Assembly: GCA_037576195.1 (NCBI GenBank)
Contig: CM075102.1
Location: 33,042,745-33,106,744, forward strand
Length of the DNA: 64,000 bases
Origin: Phytoseiulus persimilis
Taxonomy: Eukaryota > Arthropoda > Arachnida > Mesostigmata > Phytoseiidae
Direction of reading: 5' to 3'
Shown here piece by piece: positions 34,788 to 46,693 of this stretch. Made by a program: the position numbers and the translations under genes. The notes below the pieces were generated by a model, which was not told where the DNA came from, did not search any database, and was given only the letters and a program-made list of their open reading frames with translations. Numbering within the stretch: position 1 is the stretch's first letter; the number at the start of each line of letters is the position of its first letter.

Positions 34788-35850
34788 ACTCGCTGTTTCT
34801 TGACGGCTCTTTGGTGACCAGTTGGCACGGGCCGTTCAACATGAAATGCGCTCACTGGAACACGCACACTCAGTGACAACTGTGCGCTGCATGGGGAGTC
34901 TAGTTAGAGCTCTTCGGAGAGGAGGAATTACGCCTGCTGCCGCTGTAGCTGTGGCAGAACATAGTTGTTGCTGAGGACAGAGGCTGAGAACATCGACGAT
35001 CTCGCTGCGATCCTAGAAGGGCTTCCGCCGCAACTGTAGCCACTCCAAGAGTGTACCGTGACGTGTGATCGAACGAAGAGTCCGGTCGAGCCTCTCGGAG
35101 CCGTTTTTCGCTAGGTCCACCTAGCTCGAGGCGCTGAGAACCTCCGTGATGAGACGGAGCATGAAGCACTGAGCTCATTCACCAAATTTTCACGCTGTTT
35201 CGGCTTCGCTAGCACATGAAGAAGAAGTGTTCGCAGTGCGTTTCCATGACAACCGTCAGATGCCCTCTCTCTTCTGAGCGAGAGTGATTTCAAACCATTG
35301 GCGGGTCACGGACGGAGACTCCGCCACCGTCGCTGCTGTCGTCATCGTGATCGACAACCGCCGCGCGGCATTCGCGGATGCGGTCTTTTTGGCGGAGCAG
35401 CAAAATGGTGATGTAGCAAGAATCTGCGGCAGCATGCATCACGGCATTGGGCTGTCCTTTCTATTCATGGTGGATTGCGTCACACCGTTTTTTCGTCGTT
35501 GACGACGGTCGGACCTTTGTTAACGATGTCCAGAAGTTTAAGAGCACTGGAGCATCCGGCCGCATCTCATTCCCTCAACATCGGCCCAGACGATAACTTG
35601 TCGCCATAATGCTGAACGGGATCGAATATCCACTGCTTTGTTAAAAAAGACTAACGGACGACCAGGCTGAATCTGTGCGCCTCCTTCAAAGCAAAGATAC
35701 TTCATAGTTCAAGAAGGAGCGTGTTTTTTTTCCTCATGGGAATGGAAACAAAAACACGTAGCACCTTGCCCCAATCAGAGTCATTGTAATAAGAAAAATC
35801 AAATGTCATTCATTCTGCCCCGGCGCCAGGCTTCCGAGGAGAGCACGCAG
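34788..35850. other. Promoter and 5' flank of the transporter gene; 3' flank of the next minus-strand gene
   Basis: GC-rich sequence with an open minus-strand block at 35256-35423 behind an acceptor-like GCCGCAG. I considered that block as a last exon of the gene to the right, but the nearer exon at 35851-35910 fits better. No other feature is recognisable. Confidence 0.4.
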
Positions 35851-37321
35851 TTAATAGGCATCTACTTGTTCTGTGATATTCTCCGTGCTAAACTCCCCAT
35901 CTGTGCTCTCCTACGTGAGCGATTTTTTCTCTCATTCGAGAACCGCGTTTTCCCCATGTTTGTCGAACAAACAACTCACGCCTGCGTATCCATGACTGAG
36001 CGTCGCCTTCGGGTAGTTATTGCTGCTGTCGCAGGGAGAAGTTGTTCGAAGACATACTGGTGGAGATTCATCATGATGCTCGATGCGGGTTGGCTCTATT
36101 GGCGACTCCGATCCCTGGCCTTCATCTGCAATGCACCAGAACCAGAACAAGCGCAGCCTGTTGCCCAGGCCCGATTCTCCTACATGCTCTCCTCACCTAC
36201 CTCCACATTTCAGACAGTGAGAATAACTTGGCCGTCTAGTAGTCGATGGAGATGAGGATTCGCCGAACTCCAGGGAGTCGGGGTCGAAACTCGCGCCGTA
36301 GAGTGTGCTTTCCCCGAGGGGCTTTTGATTTTCCTCCGACGAATAGCTCCGGGCGGTGAAGTATCTGAGAAATCAAAATTCTCGACCCTCATTGAGTTTG
36401 TTAATTGGTGGCCCGTCATCGGGAAGTTCCGTTAAAGTCGAGTAGGCAGCCGTCGTCGTAGCTATGCTCTTCGTCGTAGTGGTCTTCTCTTCTTCATCTG
36501 TCGTTAGAGAACCCACCCGTTGCAGATGCTTAGATAGGAATCTTTGATGGTCAAAGATGAGAAATTCTTCAATATGTTTCGCAAATTCACTAACAAGCTG
36601 TGGCAGGGGTGCGGCCGACTCAACTGCTGTTCCTTGGCAGGGCGGGCGGACCAACTGACTAGCTAGCAGACCAGTCGATCAACGTGGAGCGAGAGCGAGC
36701 CTCGATGAGAAATTTGAAAGCGACCGTGGTGGTCATCTCTCCAGAAGCACCGTCCAGACTGTACAAAATCGAAGAAGGTTTCGATGGAATGGAGCGAGCC
36801 CAACAAGCTTCTGGAACGACTATACTATTCCCCTGAATCTTCACACCGTTGAGGACGTTCTGAGGTCGAAATCTAGTGGTGTGCTTTCCTGAGCGCCAGA
36901 CGTCTCGGGAAATCATTCTGAAAAGACATCAGTAATCCCCCTCCCAGCAACGAATCGCCTTCGGAGCGAGAACGGGTTTCCGTGCTCCTTGGGAAGAATA
37001 TCCAACACTTACGAGCGAGGATTTGCGATTCGATGGTCGAGAGGAAACCCTCGCCGAAAAAAAAAATGAAACTGAATAGGCAGAAAAGCTATAGATGGAC
37101 ATGTCAAGAGCATCCGGTGATATCGGCATCCAGAGAAAATGATAGTGTCGTTCTTCGGGAGTAACATCAGAACCGATTAGCAATAATCATACGTTCCGGG
37201 TTTGCGAACCGCCATATTCTGCTCGTCGCTGGCCCGACACTCCTCATGGGGGGAACATTGATTTCTATGAAGCGTTTCCGTTTGCCCGGAATGGCTCGAC
37301 TCCCGTCATTCCAATCGGGAG
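35851..37321 (-). CDS. Unrecognised gene with seven chained coding exons, about 286 residues seen
   Basis: Minus-strand exons 37193-37321, 37014-37050, 36672-36917, 36517-36597, 36201-36364, 35980-36125 and 35851-35910 join through GT-AG introns of 142, 96, 74, 152, 75 and 69 bases, and every junction keeps the frame. Strong donors (C|GTAAGT, G|GTAGGT, C|GTGAGT) and pyrimidine-rich acceptors support the chain. The 37-base exon is the smallest. The protein begins (5' end uncertain; an in-frame ATG is at 37245-37247) with basic and aromatic residues, passes a region like NVLNGVKIQGNSIVVPEACW, and turns Ser-, Glu- and Pro-rich toward a short tail ending in QVDAY. A CLKC pair sits near the middle of the second half. 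I cannot name a domain. More exons may lie upstream. Confidence 0.6.
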
Positions 37322-38082
37322 CTCATACGGGGCGAACGACACTGAACGAAACCTAGCGTAGCAGGTGAGTCCAACCCCTGCTCACGGGGCTATCGGTACG
37401 AGTTTTCGGAGCGGGAATCAAAGGAATTTTCGCCGCGAGTGCTTACTGCTCTCTCTCAGATAGGAGAGAAACGAACGCTGCATACGAAGGACATCCTCTC
37501 GCTTGAGGAAAAGGCTCAGAGTCCCACTTGTGGATCCAGGAGAGGCTCGAGGGGAAATGTCACCGATAAGATCTCACATCATCGATTATCTTCGGTGATC
37601 ATGCAGTGTCTCATACAAATGAGACATAGATGAGCTTCTGGAATTGGATTCCGGATCCCGATATGTGAGAGACTTTGTGAGCGCACGGGGCGAAATTACT
37701 CGCATTCGCTGAAAGAAGACCATTACTCAAGGCACAGGAAAAGGCAGACGATCCTCGTTCAAGATCATCATTAGCGACGTTGTCTATTGATCGAGGCCTG
37801 CCCGCCTTTCCCCACACTCTGCCGAACTCATTCTACGCGTTTTCAACCGTGAAATGAATCGGTCGAATTTGATAGTCGGATACGGTGGCGGTGCACATCC
37901 TTCAGGTTGGATCCAAGGAGACGGCATTACCGGAGGAGCCAGTCAGCTACTCGTTGTATTCGGTCTTAGGAACGACTCTGTTTGTTCCATACACCTGCGG
38001 AGCGAATAACTTTCGGGAGCAGGGTATCAGAGGAACTCGCGTGATTGTTCCAAGGATTGCTCTCCTAACGACGACGACAGTC
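37322..38082. other. Gap between two minus-strand genes
   Basis: Should hold the 3' UTR of the gene ending at 38083 and the promoter or first exon of the gene to the left. A donor-like CCCC|GTGAGC lies near 37380, but the exon before it could not be joined in phase. No AATAAA was found on the minus strand here. Confidence 0.35.
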
Positions 38083-39413
38083 TTATAAAATGCGGCGGAG
38101 CTCTCGCTGCAATGCCTTGCTCGGAGAAAAACGTTTCCAGCGTTCCCAACTGTTCGATCGACCGGCTTGTAATCGAACGAATTCATCCAGCTCGTTTTTC
38201 TGCACCAGGAGAATGTCAGAACGACCAACCCAAGCGATTTAGGCACTGTTTACATACACAGATTTATTTATTCTGTCCATATTTGCGAAGGCACGAACAA
38301 CAGCAATCGTTGATGAGATCCGTTGCCAGACACCGCCTCGGGCATTCAGGTTGTCTGTGCAGTCCTTCCGCTAGCGAAGGAGATGCCCGAAGTCTCCGTA
38401 GATATCGTTGTCTCGAATTAATATCATACTCGACTCACAGTTTTGAAAAACCCGTATTTCCACAGTTATCGCTCGTCTCGTTGGTCATTGTATTTGATCT
38501 CATGCGGCTCACTACCTCACCGAGGAAGTTGAAATCCCGTCCAAAGCGTCACTTATCGTGAGAACCTCTTTTATCTCCGGGTTCAATGTCTGTGTCGATG
38601 GGGCGCAGGATGAAATTTCCAAAAAATCATTTGGCTGACTCTGCGCGAGTTCTCACCTCGTCTTCGGCGTGTTTTTGGGAGGTTCTCACTGGATACTCCG
38701 TCCCCTCCGTCTGTGGAGAGCCTCTCGTTTTCTCTCCTACACAGCTTCAGGGGTTCACCTCCTGAAGTCCTCCTCCAATTCCCCCGACGTGCCCTTTGAT
38801 ACCACGGTTGGTTCTGACAGTGCTCTGAGGTTCCGTTAGTGCCTCAGCTGTCGATATCACAGAGTTTGTGGAGCTTGCCGTTATTTCTATATGCTCAGTT
38901 GATCTCGCTGGACCCGTTGCGATGAAGTTTGCATATTAGCTCAGATCAGATCGTAGACAAGCATCATGAAGATTGTTTTCAAAAGTGTACTCGCCGCTAG
39001 AGATATTTGCCTTCTGAAGAATCTGCTCGTACCCTGCTTCCATTCGGTGGGTCGTTGTCTATCGATCGGTCGGTCAAGCGATTCGTTTGGAAACGCAGAG
39101 ACATCAGCGACGATCTATTGGAGTCACTGGGTGGTCCGGAGAAGAAAAGGCAAATGCTTAATTTTTTTTCTCTCTGAAAAAGAACACTTGGGCGTACAGG
39201 CGGCTCAACCGACAGATCAGGCGCGCGTCGCACGTTGAAAGCTTTTCGATCACGGAAAGATAATTTTTTGTACGCCACCGGCACTACCATTGATTTTCGA
39301 TTGTTGCTTGCTCCCTTGTCCCGATCCGCTCTTCTAGCATTCTGCGGCAAAGAGATCCCCTTCCTTTGGAGAACTGCCAGCAAGAGATTTATCTCCTGGA
39401 GCAGGGAGGCCAT
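38083..39413 (-). CDS. Unrecognised gene with seven coding exons and tiny introns, 281 residues
   Basis: Minus-strand exons are 39198-39413, 38991-39114, 38759-38907, 38657-38710, 38521-38589, 38254-38370 and 38083-38199. The introns of 83, 83, 48, 67, 150 and 54 bases are GT-AG, and all six junctions preserve the frame from an ATG (MASLLQEINLLLAVLQRKG) to a TAA. Four junctions are phase 0 in a row, and one splits a Thr codon. The N-terminus is amphipathic and then basic. The middle is Ser/Thr-rich (EITASSTNSVISTAE), and the end is basic and helical (NELDEFVRLQAGRSNSWERW). I recognise no domain or signal peptide. The first donor (CCT|GTACGC) is the weakest junction; without it, the frame runs on for 64 more codons. 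Chance agreement of this many junctions is unlikely. Confidence 0.6.
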
Positions 39414-42400
39414 GGAAACGGAGCCTACCGCAGGAAACCGACATCTATCGACGGTTCACATCGAGCTTAATTGGGTCGTCAACGGCGTCTCTCAGTGCTC
39501 GCGGAAGGAACTCATTGCCTCACAGCTAGCTGCCGGAACAACAGATTTTCAGCAACTACAACATTCACACGGTGGCGAGATCAACATCGTATACGGAGAT
39601 TCTCTCTGCTCCCAGGGTTGGTTCGATTGCGCATGGTGTCCCTTGGAGTCGGTCCTGGTTTTTAGTTCGCACACCACTTTCATAAATGATGCGGCACGAA
39701 GATTCTACGCTATCTGGTTTGAAATTTCGATCCACCTGGCTCCATCCATCGCTTTTCTATCTATCCATCAAGAGGCCATACTCGCGCCTGTTTTTTACTC
39801 GTACTACCAATAGAAGGGAGGAGAACGTTGACCGTTTCTTCACCCAGTTCCGGTTCTTGAAGATGGTTGTCCAGCTGAGAGTTTCGCCGTGTGCATTGGA
39901 GAGTTCTATGATCATTTGGGAAGCGTGTCAGGCAGCTGATGGAGAATCCTGAAAGTCGCCTGAGCGAGCGAACCGAAGGCGCAGGATACCTTCTTCGGAG
40001 ATTCTCGATCCGGAACTCCCGTTTTCAAAATTTATCGGAGGCTTCCCAAACGGACCGCCCACGAGGACCTGAGGCATGGGTACGGAGTGTTTCGGAGTTC
40101 CTAATGGAGGTTGACGTCCTCGACTGTAATAAGGAATGGCGGACATTCTCGTTACAACGAACGTAGCGAATTTCCCGATGTAACGAACAAGCTCTGCCTG
40201 TCCGTTGTGTCGAACCGCCGTGGGGCCAACGTCGAGAATTACCCGATGAAACTAAACTTCTTTACCACGAACGGATTCAGGGGATCCGGCGGGCCAGCCG
40301 TGACCGCATGATTGGTTCCCCTGGAACCGGAGTTAGGAACCGCTTTGATTCACCGGCAACTGTCTTCCTTCTTTTGTCCGAGCTAGTTCACGTTTGATTA
40401 AGTGGAAGCTCACGAGAGAGGTAAGCCCGACAGATAATAAAGGTAAACACATACCCGGGCCACAAAATGAAGGAAAATGGGGCTCGACAAAAACGAGCCG
40501 CGTAATCGATCTTGGCAAATTGCTCTTGACGCAAGCTTCGGAAGAAGTTTAAAGTTTGATGGTTAATTTCCGCCGCCAATGCTGCTCCTTTTTCTGCTAC
40601 CTCGTCCGCTCACATGCATCGTTTCCGCCGCTGTCATTGGCGCCGCCATCGTCGCCGTGCTCCTTCCAGCTGTTGAGAACGCAGTAATTGCCACGATTCT
40701 GATTTTTTCCTGCCGTCCCGAGCAGAAATCCACCGAGACATCCCATTCAAAGTTCTGGTCGAAAAGTATTCTTTCCCGATTCAAAGGCTCCTTTTGCGTC
40801 TTTGGATCGTCGGAGATCACCGTCGGCGATGACGGACATGTTGTCAAAAACATAAAAAGCTGCATATTGTTGCTCTGGCGCTTCGAAGTCGTTCCTCCGT
40901 TCTTTAGAACACTTTTGAAGGGGAAAAAAGCGAGAACCATTGATTCATACTTGGATTCTGCGCGCGGCGCGTGCTATCGATGGAATCGTCGCCGACCGCG
41001 GAGTCTTCTGTCGCTACCCGACTCAACGACACTAGGCATCCGCGAGTCGAAACACAGCCGCCAACTACAACCCGCTCTGCGAAAACTCGCATCTGGTTGG
41101 GCCCGAGGGGTTGGGAGGGGTTCAAGCCCAAGGTCCCCGAGCTCACCGGCTTCATTCTCTGATGGCGAGCGGAGCACCCCGTCCCGCGGCGCGCAATAAT
41201 AATCGGCTTTCATTTTTTGTCTGGTTCCCCGCGCGGTGTCTCTCAAAACACTCGTTTGGTTGACCTCTGTCGCAGACTCTCACTATCCGAGCTTTCTGAG
41301 CGCGACACTCGGTCGATTTCTGAAGTCCGGGGAAATTCTCCTTGGAGTCAGAGCTGGATCACCCTGAAGAGTCGCGAAGGTCTTTGCCCGAGCCAAGCAT
41401 GTTCGCGGAAGAATCCTGGAGTAACGAAGCGAGAAGGTTCTGGCTGCAAAGCTCCAGTCGGTCCGCAGTGCGGTTTCCATCGAGGTTCGCCTCCGATGGA
41501 TGAAGCCCCTCAGGTCGTGTGGCCGAACTTCGTGCGATATCATCAGCTATACCCTCATCGAAGCATCGATCTGGGGGCTACACGAGCGCCGTCGGGCTCA
41601 CTCACAGAGGCCTCCGTATCTTCCGCTGCGTGGCGATTACGGAAAATTACCCCTTTGTGGTACGATTAGTGAGCGAATTGCCAAGCTGAGCAAAATATTT
41701 ATTACCTACATAACTCTGAGCTCCGTGAACTGCACCGGCAACGTCGCCGGCGAGAACAGCGACGACCATTGTGATTCGTGCGACACAGCTCGAGTTCAGA
41801 CACCGACGGCTGCCCATATGGTGACTAGTGAGAAACACAATGATGTCTTTAATAGTACGAAGACTCCCTTCTATCTGCGAAAAAAACTTGACAATCGTTC
41901 GTTTAATAGCGATATCCATGATGTGACGGCTGTGTTCATGACTCTCATGAAGTCGACGACAAAACGTGAAGATAGAATATGGAGGATCGAGGGACGGAAC
42001 GGGAGAACGTTCAGATCCTTCTGGATTTCAGCTCGCCCTCGAATTATCACTCCGAATTCTGCTAACCCCGCCTTGATTGCGGCAAACTTGGTTTCGTACT
42101 CTTCGGATCTCTCCCCACCAGAAGCTGTGCTATTAGGTAAACGAGCTGTTATGCAGGGCGCGTCGGTGTTCGGCTGCCGCAAAATGTTTGCCTGACGCTT
42201 CTGAAGGGTTTCCGGCGGCGTGTCTTGGCCACGAATTTTTCTGGCGAATTACCACCGGACCCTGATGCTACCACCGACGCTGCCGCTATACCACCCTCAA
42301 GTTCACGCTTGGCGAGACACAAAGATCTTCGTCGAGAAGAACGCGCGAATTTTCCGTTCTAGCTGCCGTCTGCATGCCGAAACGCTGAAGCACTTCAGTT

Positions 42401-44537
42401 TGTCTTCTTCGTTCTCCACTGCTGCCGCCGCCACTACAACGTCGTCAGCCGCGACTATGAGGACTACTGCCGCCGCCGCCACAACAACAACGACGTCGAC
42501 GATGACGACGACGAGGTCCACTACTACGTCCACAGCAACAAAACGGCGCCTTCTCGCCCGAAAAATTTATTCTGGAGGCACGAAATCGCTGGGAAATCAT
42601 TTGAAATCTTTGAGCCTATCGCTTCCGTACAGGAATCGCGAATTCTGATCAGACCCCGAGTCTGCTCGGATCCTATCTCCAGTTGTCACGAGGAGTTCGA
42701 TATTCGATCCTCATTGCCTCAAGCGGCCGGTTCCGTCAACCTCTCACAGTTACTGAGTAAGATGTCGCGCCGAACATCTGGTCATCTTCGTTTCGGGCAG
42801 CTTTCCGGTGCTGTCGGCGATTCGGCTCGTTCGGCTGAGTTGATCACAGTGCACGTTGTCCGTCCATCGGAACAAGGACTCAACCTAACAGCGGGGCGTC
42901 CCGGACCAGATTGCAGAGTGCGATGACGCGGTATCGATGGCGCTTTCGATCCGAAATTAAGTTTTCTCGATTTTTGGATCGGCAGCGGCTCCGATCGGCT
43001 TGATGGACATGCGATCGAATCGGTGTAGTGCTGAACAGAGATGGACCATATTCTAATTAACGCCCGATTCGATTGATCGACTGACTGACTGACGGACAAC
43101 CGAAAGACGTCTGACCCTGGAACTTGGACTTGCGGAAAACTCCGCGGCCGCGTCCTGCTTTCCGGGTTCCGACCGATCGTCCCTCTCCCTCTTCTCGGTG
43201 TCCCATGGATCCCGACTCCAATCCCGACCGAAGCTCTGTCACGATCTGCCGCTCAAATGGCGACTGGGCTAATTCACGTTAAAGAAAAGCCAAACTTTGT
43301 ACGACTGATGTCGGCACCAGCGGCGGCAATGGCGATCGCTGGTGGTGAGCTTACCCCATGAAATGGCAGTCGTGACGGTACGGCTCCTCGGCCCAGCTCT
43401 GCAACTGACTGCGCAGCCACAACGCTGGCTCCGTCACGTGTGGTCTTTTTCTTCCCCATATCGCGGAATTGAGCGCGAGTGGACATTGGCGCGATATGAC
43501 CGCTACCGATACGAAACATTCGGGTTCGGGCCACACGAGCTGCGGATTCTTTCCCAATTAGGGTGCTTTGAGAAGCTTTTCGAGCCAAGATCTTCGTTGC
43601 CAGAGCAGCGAAATCCGTTGAAGAAACTTCTCTTCCGGGAAGTCCTCCCTCCCGATTCTTTTGCACGGATGACTTGAGAGCGGCGCTGGCGAGCCCGCGG
43701 TCGGAGGACATTCCGCAGAACTCGCGTGCTACTTCTGCTCGAACGGATCGAACGTGAAATGTTGCGGTCGACAGGGAGTGAGTGATCAGCTGTCAACTGA
43801 GCGCACTAATTGTGTCAAAACAACGGTCGCCCGTCGTAGGGCGCTCAGAATCGACCGAAACGCAAGCGAAATCGAACGTTTCATTCGCGGGCCCGCCGTG
43901 CATTGACGGACCGTCAATAATCGGTCGCAGAGCGTCTATCAACGCCGAGATCTCGGAGGCCTGTCTTTCGGGAGTTGGAAGCGTTGATTACTGAGGTTGT
44001 GCGTAATTGAAACGGTTTTTAACGACTTTCTTCTCGGTGGACACCTCCGTGACGCGGTCCATTGAGGTCGACGAGCCGATTGTTGAAATTGTCGCGCTGT
44101 CCGGCGAACGAAGTCGCAGAATGAGGGCGTCATTTGGATGTAGGCAAGAGTTTTTTGTTTTGCTTTCTGTAAGCGCACGGCATTGTCGAAGCTGGTTCCG
44201 TCGTGGCTAACGACCGCAGAGGATAATGAAAATGTCCCGATGCGTCTCATTGAGTCACTCGGCGCTGCCAGCGATTCTCTTCGAGGAGGTCCACGGAGCT
44301 TCTGTTCGGTGTCAACAATCCAAAGGCGCGAGCTGCAAAGAGAAAAACGGTCAGACGGGAGCTTGAGGAAGCTGCTCCCGTAAAAAATCAATGTTTTCGG
44401 ATTCCGTCGACAAAGCTTTCTGGTGAGATATGAGTTGGTGAGCGGTAGTTCGCTCGCTTGGCCGGTCACAGGTTTCTTCGGTCTGACATTCGGAATAGGG
44501 AGCAAAGGGAGATCGGTGCACTGAATTCTTCTGGAAT
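39414..44537. other. Unassigned 5.1 kb with two lone open frames
   Basis: Plus-strand frames of 206 codons (40579-41199, good start context CCGCCAATG, hydrophobic N-terminus) and 231 codons (41500-42195) stand out by length. Neither resembles a known family, and the other strand is also partly open. A CCG/ACN trinucleotide tract lies at 42415-42545 and a GACT run near 43075. One or two real exons may hide here, but I could not link any of them by splice sites. Confidence 0.3.
42415..42545 (+). repeat. Degenerate GCC/ACA/ACG trinucleotide tract
   Basis: Units of GCC, ACA, ACG and GAC over 130 bases give poly-Ala/Thr on one strand and poly-Val on the other, with no sign of selection for either. 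Confidence 0.8.
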
Positions 44538-45263
44538 TCATCTGTGCTGCGCGAAGTGGCCGAAGCCGAGACGCTCCAGAATAATCCGCGGCTGAGGAGA
44601 AACCAACCTGAAGAATGGAAACAATTGGCGTTGGGAGTTGCCCTTGTTTCTATATTTTTTTTTCTCTTTCGTGTCCTTTGGAAGAGACACTCCCATCAAG
44701 AAGCAGGAGGAGCCCGAAGGTGTTTCCTAATAAAAGCAATCACTGCCACAGAGGTCACCACCCCTCCCAGTGTTCGATGCGATAGGACGACGACGAGTGG
44801 CGCGAATTTTCCAAGGCAAATTAAAACCTCCTATCGCTCGATCATCGAACTCTCCCTCCCGAAGCACCCAGAGCCGCGTTCCGACGACTCGCCATGCGTG
44901 CGGCAGCAAAGGTTTTCGTGAGACGACCTCGTTCGGACCCTTTCACTCATGTGGGACCGGCACATGAGAGGACGGCTGCTCCGAGAAGAGAATTCCAGTT
45001 CTTCCATTTTCAAGGGAGCGAATCAGTATCTGATCGCGGGTGGCTCTTACAAGTCGGCCGGGGGTGTCCTGATCGATCATGCTCCATGCGATGTCACTGA
45101 ACTTTTCGTCGTGAGGCAAAGTCGAGTCGTCTTCGATTCCTCCCTCGTTCGTTGATTGCTCAACATCTGTGAGGCTCGCCGGGGTTGACGATGAATCGGC
45201 TAAGGAGGGCTGAGAGTCGTCTTCATCGGAGACATCCACTGAATCGCTGTCAGATGGAGGCAT
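44538..45263 (-). CDS. Tentative two-exon gene, acidic N-terminus, 133 residues
   Basis: An ATG in good context (ACAAATGCC) opens exon 45051-45263, which encodes a Ser/Asp-rich start (MPPSDSDSVDVSDEDDSQPS) and ends at CTT|GTAAGA in phase 0. The acceptor GCTTTTATTAG before 44726 continues in phase 0 to a stop at 44538, adding a basic tail with a KEKKKYRNKG stretch. A second acceptor (CATTCTTCAG, near 44613) is possible and would change the ending, so exon 1 is the safer part. No domain is recognised. Confidence 0.35.
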
Positions 45264-45790
45264 TTGTGTTCAAACAAGTCCAGCCGTCGGTCGGTTTGTT
45301 CGAATGACGGACAGATTGATTCTTTTTGAAGTCGCGTAGCTTACGTGAGTCAAGGCACAATGGAGCGTACGCACAGTATTGGTGGTGGACGACTTTGTGC
45401 CTGTTTGGTATTGACCGATTGAATGGCAGGCAAATGGGTGGGCAGTTGGGCAGATGGGCCCTTGGTTATTCATGAGTCGCAATCCGAGTCACCTGCGCAC
45501 ATCTCACCTCTCTGTCCTATCCAACCACACCTCTGGCATCTTCGAAGTCGCAAATCAGTGTCCTCTTACGTTTCAAGTTTGTGGTCATCACCGAGCATTC
45601 CACTCTGAGCCCGTTCGCTGAGCAGCGATCTTCACGTTGCGCCGACCTTTACGCATGGTCGAGACTCCACAGCTATAAATACGCAGAGATCTGGTCCTCG
45701 TTCCCAAATTCTGAAGCATCTCTCTTTTTTCCAGGTAAGAACCGATTCGGGCCCGCCGGGAGTTGTGACCGATAGAATGGTTTGGGCTCG
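45264..45790. other. Unassigned gap
   Basis: Lies upstream of the tentative minus-strand gene and may contain its promoter. Four-base cryptic repeats (GGCA/GGGT units) lie near 45420-45460. Nothing else is seen. Confidence 0.35.
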
Positions 45791-46693
45791 ATGCATCTCC
45801 TCGGAGTCGGGAACCCCCTACCAAAACAGAGGCTCAATCGCTTCTCGAACGGCGGTCGGAGGTCTATTCCCACCGGCTCCAACGATGACTTTACTGACCG
45901 ACGAAAAGGGAATCATATCTTGGTCACTTCAGGGTTTCATTCCTTCAGTTGTCATGACCCGACTACCCCAAGAACGCTCATTGTGAAGACTCGCGAGAAG
46001 TTTCCGATCTCGCCGCTGCGTGAACTAGTCTTCAACATCGCGAATCTTCGTCGATGTTTTTGTGTTCCGCAATTGAACGATTGCTCAGGTTTTCTCTTTG
46101 AGGTCTTTTTGGGAAGCGTTGGGTCGGTTCACGTCCCTAGATCTGACGACTTCGCTACAGGCGACTGGGCTGACTGTCGTCGTGCGTCATCAGGATGCGA
46201 TCAGTTGATTAGTTGCCGAATATTTAATGTGAATATAATGCTTCCTTTCCTTTTCGCTGTGGCGCCGTCATCAGCCTCCCTCGGCGCCTCACCGGCAACG
46301 GGAATCGACAAACAAGAGCCTACAGAGAGAAAATCTTTTCTTTGCCATGGGGATTATCGCGGAGGTATCGAGTCGATCACTGGCACAGCAATCAACCTCA
46401 AACGACACCAACATCTGAGGGAAAAAGAGAGCAAAACAATGAGGTGCAACAACAGAACAGACGAAGCCGAGTGCTCGCCCACAGCCGCTGAGGACGATTA
46501 TGTCGCTAAACGGCTGATAATTCCCCGCTCTATCCACTCGTTCGTTCCCTGCGTTTGCTTCCCGGGCAGCCCGAGCTGCGGAGAGCGGTACGGAGCGGCG
46601 TACAAATATTTTCTAATTGTTCGTCTGTCTGCTTTCGCGGCCGCCGGACGAGTTGCTTCCAAACAAAGCTGCAGTGGTTTGCTCCAGTGCTGA
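45791..46693 (+). CDS. Lone 300-codon open frame, product unrecognised
   Basis: From ATG 45791 the frame stays open for 300 codons. That is longer than expected by chance at about 50% GC, though not impossible in 64 kb. It is Cys-containing, with no clear membrane helix, signal peptide or domain. An acceptor-like TTTTTTCCAG lies 55 bases upstream. The opposite strand has only short frames over most of the span. It may be an exon of a larger gene, or a chance frame. Confidence 0.3.
   Translation: MHLLGVGNPLPKQRLNRFSNGGRRSIPTGSNDDFTDRRKGNHILVTSGFHSFSCHDPTTPRTLIVKTREKFPISPLRELVFNIANLRRCFCVPQLNDCSGFLFEVFLGSVGSVHVPRSDDFATGDWADCRRASSGCDQLISCRIFNVNIMLPFLFAVAPSSASLGASPATGIDKQEPTERKSFLCHGDYRGGIESITGTAINLKRHQHLREKESKTMRCNNRTDEAECSPTAAEDDYVAKRLIIPRSIHSFVPCVCFPGSPSCGERYGAAYKYFLIVRLSAFAAAGRVASKQSCSGLLQC

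Noticed and set aside
35256-35423. Last exon of the 35.9-37.3 kb gene behind acceptor GCCGCAG
   Set aside because: The exon at 35851-35910 is nearer, sits after a 69-base intron like its neighbours and ends in a stop; the farther block is not needed.
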